Below are positions 11,260 to 20,396 of a DNA stretch of 64,000 nucleotides, piece by piece. Within the stretch, counting starts at the first letter, position 1. The number at the start of each line of letters is the position of its first letter. Source of the DNA: Phellopilus nigrolimitatus (Eukaryota; Basidiomycota; Agaricomycetes; Hymenochaetales; Hymenochaetaceae); assembly GCA_021029095.1 (NCBI GenBank), contig JAJOHG010000039.1, forward strand, positions 1 to 64,000. The letters are read 5' to 3'. The position numbers were made by a program, and so were the translations under genes. Below the pieces are notes generated by a model, which was not told the DNA's origin, made no database searches, and was given only the letters and a program-made list of their open reading frames with translations.

Positions 11260-12236
11260 TACCGTCATGGACCGGTCCTTGCACCACCACCACTCCTTGC
11301 ACCACCCTATTTAATTTGACTCAACAACACTTTCCCCAGCTCAAATTAGTGCACAAAACTCTTCTTCTAGTTCAAATACACTACCAGAAAAAAACTCGGT
11401 GTAAAATGGTCTACATTTAATGAAGTTATGGATGAAATGAGCGTGAGAATGTACTAGAACTGAGTGGTTCAAAATGGTTTTGGCCTTATGCACTCATAAA
11501 ACCCCCATTTATGCTCAAACAAAAATTGTAATTACTATTAATACAATATTATGAGTATTAATGCAAGATTTCAGATAAGATGGATAAGCATACAGTTGTG
11601 TAGAAATTCAGGAAAGTTGTATGTGGCGCTTTCTGCAAGTTTGACACATTACACATTTGTCACAGTTTTTATGTCACAGTCTTTCCGTCTCATTGCAGCT
11701 CAATTGCTCACTTCTGCCACACAATTCATACAAGTAGAATACACTGTATAACACTCATGATGGTAGTAGATACTAGAATATTTGAAGTCATACTATGCCA
11801 AAAAATTACTAAGATGTTTTCTAAATTATTACATATGAAAAGGTATATAAAAACCTCTAATGGAGCAAGCCTGAAAGGGGGCCCTTGGTGCCTATTCCCA
11901 AGCCAAAGCTCCCAAAAGATATTGAGGATGATCTGAAAGCAATTGACATTGAAAGTGTCAGCGGGGATGAGAGCAGCGGCTCAAATGAGTCAAATCCCGA
12001 GTGAAGACGAGCGTGGGAAAGGTGTGGTGCAAGGAGTGGTGATGTGCTGTTTCGGAGTCAAACTGTATGCACTTCATAACTCCTTTTTTCCTTGCTCTTT
12101 TCACTCGAAAATTTGTGCAGATAGGCCTGAGTAGTATAGCTTTATAATGGTATTTTTTGTTTGAAAATTTTTGAAGAAACAGATGTGTAAAAAGCGAAAT
12201 CAAATGTGCTGGTTCAAGGACCGGTCCATGACGGTA
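11260..12236. mobile_element. 977-bp element with 22-bp perfect terminal inverted repeats
   Basis: The first 22 bases, TACCGTCATGGACCGGTCCT followed by TG, are repeated exactly in inverse at 12215-12236. The outermost bases are TA at both ends, which fits a TA target duplication as used by Tc1/mariner-pogo elements. A second inverted pair lies inside (11286-11308 versus about 12023-12045, CACCACTCCTTGCACCACC). The interior is AT-rich. At about 11881-12003 an open frame reads PLVPIPKPKLPKD and then an acidic tail with DIESVSGDESSG ending at TGA, which could be the end of a lost transposase or passenger gene. No DDE-type transposase is left, so it is probably non-autonomous. Confidence 0.75.
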
Positions 12237-13161
12237 CCCTAAAAAAAAAACTGGCATTGCAGGGTGCTCAAGAGCTGGTATGAGCAATTTCCTTTTTCGG
12301 CCGGTCCGTAACTTATTAAATCCACTTGTAGGGGCTCAAAGTTGAGCTTGAGAGTTGAGACTTTGGTTGTGGGCCATTGCTGCGCATGGCATGTTACGAT
12401 TCCTTTTTTTCTTCTTCTTTTCCCCATTGTGAAGACAACCAATGCTTTTTGCAGTCCCGAGTATGCTTTATCTGCTCTCTGCACAATGCATAATGCACTG
12501 TAAAGCCAGCCTGTTAATCTCAGAAGTTCCCATTCCAGATGAAAGTACATGGCTAGTATACAGGCATCAAATGATGAAAGAGAAACTGTTTCTTTGCACA
12601 ATAACGGAGTACATATTAGTATGGTGAGCCCTACAGACACTCACAGAAACGGCATCTGTAGTGCAAGATGGAAGCGTTTTCGATATTGCGTCTGCTCGTC
12701 AAGTGCGTCCAGCCAGAACCGTAGACAGCAGCTCATTTGCTAATTCTCTGTAACTTCGACTCAATAGACGACGTCAGTCCATCGAGCTCCCCGGGCCAGT
12801 CTTTTGCGACTCGATGCCAGATATGTACTGTAAAGCAGCCTCTTTCCGTGGTGATGTAGTCTTTAGCTGTTCTGTACGCACTTGCGCTATGAAATCAAAA
12901 TTCGGAAATCATGATTCGGCCCATGTTGTATTTTGAGACAGATGTCCAGGCCACGCTCGACGTTCTAGTCCTGCAAGAGTGTAACGATATGGTCCACGTA
13001 TGTGCCACATAAAGTTTTTTTGCGACAGCGAACAATATACAAACAGCCCGTTAATATGTCTTCCATTCCACGTGCAAGCACACAGTTTATATCTAAGTAC
13101 CGTGTAGGCGTTAAAAAACTCTGCATATACAAGAAAGACATTTTATTTTGCATGATCGAGA
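12237..13161. other. Intergenic, no gene recognised
   Basis: Mixed-composition DNA with only short frames. Nothing here continues either the TIR element to the left or the ARG5,6 fragment to the right. Confidence 0.5.
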
Positions 13162-13959
13162 TCAAGAGATGGGGATACCAGCATACTCGTCGTATCCCAA
13201 AGCCAGGTTCAAATTCTGCGAAGGCAGTGATGGGATCAGTACTACATTGCATGTAAGCCAAGGGAGGACATACTTGAAGACATTGCGTCGCTGCTCCTTT
13301 CAGAAGATTATCCAGTCCACTCTGAGAAAAGAGACATAAGCCCCACTCTATGCAGCATGAATAAATTTAACTCGTGACTACGCACCACAACGACGACCCT
13401 GCCGCCCTCGCTATGCACCTGGTACCCGCCGACCGTCCGGCCGTGCTTGTTCTCGACATCCGCGAGACCCAGCACCGCCGAGCCCACAGTGATCAGGTGC
13501 TCGCCCGTGTACATCTCATTGTAGAGCGCCCTTACCTCGCGCGCAGCGACCTTCCTGCTAAGCGGCACAGAGAGCACACTGAGGACCCCGCTGAACCACG
13601 GCGCGACGGACGGCACAAACACTACCTTCATCTCGCCCGCGAGCGCGGCGGGGAGGAGCACCACGAGGTGCCGCTTGGCCTCGCGCTCGTGGATGTGGTC
13701 CGTCAGCGCGTACGGGCGCACACCACCGTGCAGCGACACTGGCGAGACATTCGGCTCGGTCGTGGGGCGCCCGGACGAGTCCTGCTCACCCGTGACGGTG
13801 TCCGCACCGCTGTAGCCCGAGAGCTCGGAGACGGCCAGACGCCCGGCGGCGCGAGCCCGGCCTTGACGAGCGGCCCGAGGAGGAGCTGTGCGGACATCGC
13901 GTAGCAGCCCGGGTTCGCGATACGTGATGCGCGCTGCACGGCGGAGCGGCCGTACAGCT
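13162..13959 (-). pseudogene. 3' fragment of ARG5,6 (N-acetyl-gamma-glutamyl-phosphate reductase part)
   Basis: Only the C-terminal part of the arginine-biosynthesis reductase is present. From the acceptor at 13959 it reads ELYGRSAVQRASRIANPGCYA (catalytic Cys region), later SELSGYSGADTVTGE, then GGVRPYALTDHIHERE and APWFSGVLSVLSVPL. Two short exons follow (13274-13321, 13162-13215) giving LDNLLKGAATQCLQ and NLNLALGYDEYAGIPIS, then a stop. Introns are preserved, so it is a DNA copy. A one-base frame change lies between LVKAGLAPP and the LSGYSG motif (about 13835). The acetylglutamate-kinase half and the reductase N-terminus are absent; upstream is a different gene fragment. A full ARG5,6 is expected elsewhere in the genome. 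Confidence 0.85.
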
Positions 13960-14099
13960 CTGGATGTTGTGTTCAGATTTTTGCCAGGCGACGAGCAGCG
14001 CAGGCATAGAAGGAAGTATATTCAAAAAGAGAAAAGAGGGTTTTTAGTTATAAGTACGCCAAGGAGCCATTTTACATAGTGGGCGCATTCGCCTGCTCA

Positions 14100-15560
14100 C
14101 CCGGAAGCCCGTACGACGCGCGCTAGTAGCCCTTCCAGCACGTGGACCCGCGCGCCCACCAGGTCTCGCCGACGCGCACTTAGCACTGCAGCGGCGCGTC
14201 GTAGCCGAGTGCCGTACCCTTGCTGAGGTGCACGAGTGCCGCGTCGTTCGGTCGGACCGACACGGAGAGTACGGTGGGGGCGGAGCCGAGCGGGTTTCTC
14301 GGGGAGGGCGGCGTGGATGCGAGCAGGGGGAGGAACGAGGTGCCCGTGTGGGGCAGTGGGTGTCTTCGTGCTCCTACATTTCATTAAGGAGTTTTAAAAA
14401 AATTAGAAATCACAAAGTGAAGCTCGCGCGCACCAGACAAAGACCTGGCCCGTGGTAGTTACCGCCATGAGGAACACTCGTGCACACGCGCAGCATGCGA
14501 GCGGAGAGATAATCGAGCCACTGCACGCTCTTCTCCTTCGCGGCGAAGAATGACACCTCGCTCGACTCTGCACGATGAGTCAGGCACGAGAGGAAAGAAC
14601 ATAAGAGAAAAAGCCGCACCGCTCTAGTCCTCCGAGTTGCGCTCCTCGAGCATGTCCCCCGTCTCCTTCACGCGCGCCTCGAGGAACGTCTTCAGGCTCG
14701 GCACCTCCAGCCCCGCGACCGGCCCATTCCCATTCCCTGGCCCCAATCCTAAGCCCAGTCCCTGCAGCCCCAGCGCGGACGCGGCCGCGCCGGCGCCCTC
14801 CCAGCGGATCTCATGCACCTCTCGCCCTGTGGCGTCGCGGTCGCGCGGTTGGTCCCCGCCGAGCGTGCGCGCCTTTAGAGGGGGCGCGGGCTTCCCGCCG
14901 TTCTCCTCCCCGCTGTACGAGACGGCGACGTCGCCCCACTGCCCGCGCGTGTGAGTGCGCTGATGGGCACGGCCATGTCCGTGTCCACGCCCAGCCCGAA
15001 GTCGTGGTCGTGGTCGAGGCTGAGGTCGAGGTCCATGCCGGCGCCGAAGCCCATCGAGGAGCTGGAGGCCGATGCGGGCGGGGACACAGGGATCGTGTTG
15101 ATGGTGCTACTGGGAGGCGCGGGTGCGGGCACGTCGCCGGTGCTGGTGCCATTCGCCCCGAGCGAGCCGAGGAAGGTAGGCTGCACACGGCGCCTGTCCT
15201 TGGGCACGCGGCACGCGACGAGCGTGGTGACGCGCTCGCCGGGGCCCGCGGGCGGGGCGTGGTCGAAGCCGTTCTGCTGCGCCGGGGGCGGCGTGAGCGG
15301 GGGCGTCTCGCAGCCGGCTCCGGCGCCGCCCGCGCGGTGCGCGAAGCCCATGGGGAGGGGCGGGGTCACAAAGCCGAACTTGGCAAGGTAGAGGCGCTGC
15401 GCGTCCGTAGGGGCGATGCCCTCGAGCTCGGCGGGTTGGACGCGAAGACGGTAAGCGTGCCGTTGGAGGAGACGGCGTAGAGCGTGAGGTTGTCGCCGAC
15501 CCAGGCGAAGTCCATGATCTGGCGCGCGAAGACTCGTCTTTGTGCGGGTGGAAACAGGCG
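14100..15560 (-). pseudogene. Broken C-terminal half of HIR1/HIRA histone chaperone
   Basis: The minus strand reads, in several frames, pieces that belong in order to the HIRA/Hir1 protein. These are the end of the WD40 part (DFAWVGDNLTLYAVSSNGTL); ELEGIAPTDAQRLYLAKFGF; the B-domain-like motif KDRRRVQPTFLGSLG; then LEVPSLKTFLEARVKE; EVSFFAAKEKSVQWLDYL; FLMAVTTTGQVFVW; and LSVSVRPNDAALVHLSKGTA. The seven-blade WD40 N-terminus is missing. A frame change lies just before ELEGIAP (about 15425). About 100 bp between the WLDYL and FLMAVTT segments is lost, and in-frame stops follow WWARGS. The fragment is therefore unlikely to make a chaperone. It abuts the ARG5,6 fragment in the same orientation. 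Confidence 0.8.
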
Positions 15561-15968
15561 TCACGCAGGGAGCGCGCAACCGAACGATTTTTCATCAAGT
15601 CTAGGAACGACGTAATCACAACAAAATTACATACAAGCCTAGCCAAGAGACTGGCCATCCCGTCAGAAAAGACAAAAAGACCGTACGAGCGGATTTAAAA
15701 TAAAAAGGAAGGAAATACGAAGCGGAAAGCTCGTGAGGAAGAGCGTGACGTGTGGCGGTGCTATGTGGCGATGCGAACCCCCCCCTGTAACAAAATATTT
15801 TGTACACTTTTTGTACACATTCCGGCACTTGCCGGCTCATTTTTGTAATAGTGACCGTGACAAACTACACAGCCACTGGGGGTGAAAACGCTCAGGTAGA
15901 AAGAACGCTTCCCTTACAGGAATCGTAATTCTCAAAATCAAATTCGAGTCTACTTTCTACACATACAA
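15561..15968. other. Intergenic, no gene recognised
   Basis: AT-rich spacer between the HIR1 fragment and the inverted-repeat element. No open frame of interest. Confidence 0.5.
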
Positions 15969-16226
15969 ATGGGTCCAGAAAATACTGCACGCTGCCTTAT
16001 ATGGCAACATACCTAGAAGAAAATCCAACATGCCATGTCGAGTCGAAAATATCTGCATTGCTATCATCTGTATATACGACAGACACTCCACAACTTTCCG
16101 TGTTCTTTCTGAAATTTAAATAGCCATTTTGTGTGAAGTTGAACCGGGATGCGGCATGTTGGCTGGTTTCTCCGTGCGGGTGAACATGTTCCATATAAGG
16201 CAGTGTGCAATACTTTCTGGACCCAC
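15969..16226. mobile_element. Short inverted-repeat element (MITE-like) upstream of NTPase copy B
   Basis: The left end (15969 onward, TGGGTCCAGAAAATACTGCA, then GCTGCCTTATATGG) returns in inverse at the right end (GTTCCATATAAGGCAG, then TGCAATACTTTCTGGACCCA). The arms are about 65-70 bp with mismatches and also share GGCATGTTGG near their inner ends. It lacks coding capacity. It ends only about 6 bp before the block shared upstream of all NTPase copies, so it may supply promoter sequence to copy B. Confidence 0.8.
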
Positions 16227-16319
16227 CTCGACCGAGTTTGCCGAATGACAAAGCATAATAACTACAAATACGCGATACCACAAGTGGCCTCTAACATCCA
16301 GCTCTGTCTCAGTTTAACA

Positions 16320-18260
16320 ATGGCTTTGAAATCTCTTCTGGATTCTACGCTTGCCGTTCATCTGCAAGGATCGAGAAATGAAGTGCAAGAGCTTTACGAT
16401 ATCACTTGGCGTAGGCCTTTCGAAACCGTCTTTGAGAGAAAGGAAATTCAACGCAGCGAGGGCAACGACAAAGTTTCAGACTCGACGCCCGTTCCAAGCC
16501 AGTGTCTGGTCTGCAGAGGGCCAATTGGAGAATCGGATGTCAATGGAATACTCGTCCGGAAAGAGTACCTGGAAGCTCTGCACGACGTGATCGCACTCTC
16601 AAAAAACCATACTTTGCGTTTTGCGGTCGATGACGATGACGAGGATGTGGCTGCGAGCCCATCTGTTACTGGAAGTGGGCGCGATGGATTTGACAGCATG
16701 CAAGTGGACAGTGGTGTAGATACTAGCGTGGACCAGACTGCGGATGATGAAGCAAATGTTGGCAGCGGCTTGCGTCCTGACGATTTACCCCTGGATTTTA
16801 GAAATCCTTTTCTCACCCATAACTCTGTTAACGAGAATGTAAATGGGGCAGACGGTGTCGCTGTACTTGGTCATCCAGGGATCGGTATGTTGTGCAATTT
16901 TTTTAATGGAGTGATTTGATAGATAGTATTATTCAGGGAAAAGCCTTTTTTTGCATTTCATACTTTGTCTTCGCATGCTTGCAGGACAACCAACCATTTT
17001 CCAAAACCAAGCCAAAAATTTCTACATTCTAAACGATGAAGGCGTTTTTAGGGTTGACTGTCCTGGCCAAACCGACCCTTACGTTTTTCATCAATTTCTT
17101 CCGAGGTCGACGTGGTACCTGATCGATTCGAGCATCCATTTGGAAGGTGTCTCAGAGGCTGCTCTCCGGCTCCCATTTTTCATTGTTCAAGCCGCATCAC
17201 CAAGGAAGCATCATTTGCAATGGTTAAAGAAATATCCTAAGGCTTCCAAATATATCATGAAGCCCTGGACTCTTTCCGAGCTCATTGCAGGGTACGCTTC
17301 TCTTTATTACCATCGATCGCCTAAATAACACCCTTCAGTCGGATGCTTCAGAAAAATTCCGAGATGTTGACCGAACGCCAACTCGAGAATTTCTTCGTCA
17401 AGTACGGCCCTACAGCTCGGTTTGCATATGCTTGGGCTCCGTTACCCTTGAAATATGAGGATGAATTAAAAGCTACCATCGGCTCCCTCAAAAGTTTCCA
17501 GCAGCTCAAGGACATTTTTCGCGATTCTATACTGCTCGAATTGAACCACGATATATCGCACAAACTCCTCCTTGTCCTCCCCGGTGCTTTCCGTCGGCGG
17601 GTTTCAATCACGATCCCTTCGAAACATGTTTACGATTTGCTCCGTCAATCACGAGCTTTACAGGTTGAACACGGCGCTGCAGTCCTCTACAACTTTTTAA
17701 ACCGAATAGTCTTACGGGCCGCTGCGAGATATATATTGGACGAAGAATTCCAAATCGCGCTTCGTAACGGTGGACAATGGTCGATTAAACCTTTGACACG
17801 CTTCAGAGCCGACGAAAAAAATGTGACTTGGACAAAGCCATCGTCCGAGGCGCCATCCACGTGGCTTTGCTTCGGGTTTGAGGGAAAGGTCTTACAGATC
17901 TCAAACACAAAGCTTCCAGGAGATCCGCAACCTGTCACTGCAACCTACTTTGTGCATGGGCAGAATCTGGAGCTCAAAGACGGACTTTACTGTCCTTCTG
18001 TCAGAAACCAGGGAACGTTCAATTCCTTTATCTACGAGGCTCAGGAGAAGAGGGCTACTGTGTTTCAGGCGACGGCTGGATCTTCTAGCCGCGCAATCAA
18101 AAAAGAAGGACTGGATTAGTTGGAAAAGCTGGGCATTAAGACGTTCCGCTTTGTCGCTGTGACTCCGCCTGGCAGCCGTTGGGTTTCTATTTCCCAGAGC
18201 CGAAAAGACGAAGCCTGTGGAGGAGAAACATAACGTGCCCGACAAATATCTTCTCGTTTT
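16320..18260 (+). pseudogene. Crinkler/RHS-like P-loop NTPase, copy B (3' end broken)
   Basis: Exons 16320-16884, 16937-17291 and 17339-18119 keep the same intron positions as copy A and encode 566 residues with an intact Walker A (GHPGIGKS) and all following motifs. Relative to A and D, the Trp codon after GLD has become TAG at 18117-18119, cutting about 58 residues. A two-base loss at about 18175 then destroys the frame of the remaining tail, and the old stop has changed too (GGGGGGATAG). A truncated product is possible, so it may be a shortened gene and not a dead one. The acidic linker is three Asp/Glu codon units shorter than in copy A. Confidence 0.8.
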
Positions 18261-18677
18261 TAACATGGGGGGATAGATATCACCTCAGTATTTTCGCCGC
18301 CACCACTATCTTTATGATTTTGTATTTGTTACGATTTGCAATGTATTCTAGCACTGATATGAACCTATTTTCTTTTGCCTCGCGATGCTGCAGTTTCTTG
18401 TCATTTTGTACTGATACATCTTACAGTCTGCAGGGGAAGAAGGCAGGTGGGTAGGTCGAATGTTTGCTATTCGGAATGGGCAAAAATGTAACTCCCACTG
18501 GACGGCATTGTATGTGTGACATAAGCAGCTCGCGTGTCGGTGGCAAGTATTTCCTCTTGTCTATGACCGCGGAGTGGCTGACTATTTAGAATTTTCTGTC
18601 TATATGCGCATCTCAGTCTTGCACCGTCTAGACTGAGTTGGTTTTCTTATCGCAGATTTCATTACGTGTGTCGCACA

Positions 18678-20190
18678 ATGTCTTTGGAATCTTTACGCCT
18701 CCAGGAAGAGAGAGATCGAGTAAAAGAGCTCTACGATATCGCTTGGCGCAAGCCGTTTGAGTCTGTATTCGAGAAGAGGGAGATCTCGCCCAGCGAGGGC
18801 GACTCGACGCCCGTTCCGCGCCAGTGTCTCGTCTGTAGAGCGCTGCCTGGAGATCCTAATATCGACGGAATACTCGTCCGGAATGAGTATCTCCAGGCGC
18901 TCCAGGACATCATCGTCCTTTCAACAGACTATACTGCGCGTTTCCCCGTCCATGGCGAAGACACGGCGAGCGCTCTGCCCCTCGAGTTCACCAATCCATT
19001 TCTCGGCAACGCCTCTACTAATGAGCATAAAATTGGAGCCAGAGGCGTCGCAGTCTTTGGCCACCCGGGTATCGGTACGTCTGTCGCCCAATTTACTCAG
19101 AGCACTATTTAATATAATACTCATTATGTAGGGAAAAGCCTGTTCTTGCAGTTCGTGCTCTGTCTCCGCATGCTCGCGGGCCAGCCGACCGTCTTCCAGA
19201 ATCGGAGCAAGAGCCTCTACATCGTGAATGACGACGGCGTCTTCCGCGTCGGCTGCGCGCGGGCGCCCTACCGCGCCGAGCTTCGCGGCTTCGTCCCGGA
19301 GGCAGTGTGGTGCCTCGCCGACGACGACGTCTCCGTGGACGTGCTCAATCTCGGCCGTTTCATCGTTCACGCCGCGCCGCCGAGAAGGGACAGCATGGCA
19401 TGGCTACGCAAGAAGCCCACGGCGTCCAAGTACTTCGTGAAGCCCTGGTCGCTTCCCGAGCTCCTTGCGGGGTGCGCGTCTTCTTCTCTCTTCTCCTTCT
19501 CTGATGGCAGTGCTGACACGACCCGACGCCGCCCTCCCGCCCAGCGCCACGCTCCAGAATACAGCCCCTGGCTGTCCGCGCGCGCGCTCGTGGACTTTGT
19601 TGCCGCGTACGGCCCCGCGCCGCGCCCCTGCGTACACGCTCACGCCCGTGCCCCAGAAATGGGCGTACGCGCTCGAGGAGGCCGCCGCGGCGCACGCGCG
19701 CCCCGGGAGGCTCGAGGACGCCCTCGCCGCTGCGGCGTGTCTCGACGACGACGCCGCGTTTGGGTTTCCCCTTTTCGTCGTCGTGCCCGGTGCGCACCGC
19801 AATATATGCAGGGTCGTGCTCCCATCGCGCCACGTGTGGAAGGTGCTCCGCCACGTCGGGGCTGATGCGTCGTTCCTTGATGACGCTGCGGTGTGTGTGG
19901 AAGATGGAGACGCCCCGAGGCAGGTCGGCGGCGCGGGGTGAGGCCGGCGGCGCGTCTAGTTGGCTTGGAAGAGAAGTTGGTAGACGCGGAGCTTACGCGT
20001 ATTTTTTTGCCAGAAACTAGGCGGCGTTCGGGACCTTCTTTCGTCTGCGAAGGCTCAGGGGAGTAGGGATATTAGAAGATGGGTTCTATCCGGGCGATTA
20101 ACGAAGAAGGATTGCATCTGTGGGAAGCGCAGGTCTGGCAGAGTCGAGAAGACGAAACCTGTCCTCGTTTACAACGTCGAACTACTGTGA
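18678..20190 (+). pseudogene. Crinkler/RHS-like P-loop NTPase, copy C (diverged and decayed)
   Basis: Exons 18678-19074 and 19132-19471 read cleanly: ELYDIAWRKPFESVFEKREI, the Walker A FGHPGIGKS, and VKPWSLPELLAG. Exon 3 starts at 19545 but needs two frame changes (about 19563 and 19620) to follow LSARALVDFVAAYGPAPR and then QKWAYALEEA through LPSRHVWKVLRHV. After about 19930 only remnants of the C-terminal domain are left: IRAINEEGLHLWE at about 20085 and VEKTKPVLVYNVELL ending at 20188-20190. It lacks the 45-residue acidic linker of A, B and D and uses much more GC-rich codons. An older or separately evolved paralogue, now a pseudogene. Confidence 0.8.
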
Positions 20191-20396
20191 TAAACACCCT
20201 TCTCCTCGTCCTCCTTTTTCAAAGTTTGTTTCTGCTTTCAATGCGATAAAAAAATGTGGCTAGAAATAAAACGCGTACATGTCACGCAGCCGTGACCGAG
20301 GGCGCAATTTCTGGCGCGCGCGACGTTCGATAATCAACAACGACGAGCACGGCTCTGTCCACCCCCGCCACCCTCTCCTCCGCTCCTCACTCTGCC

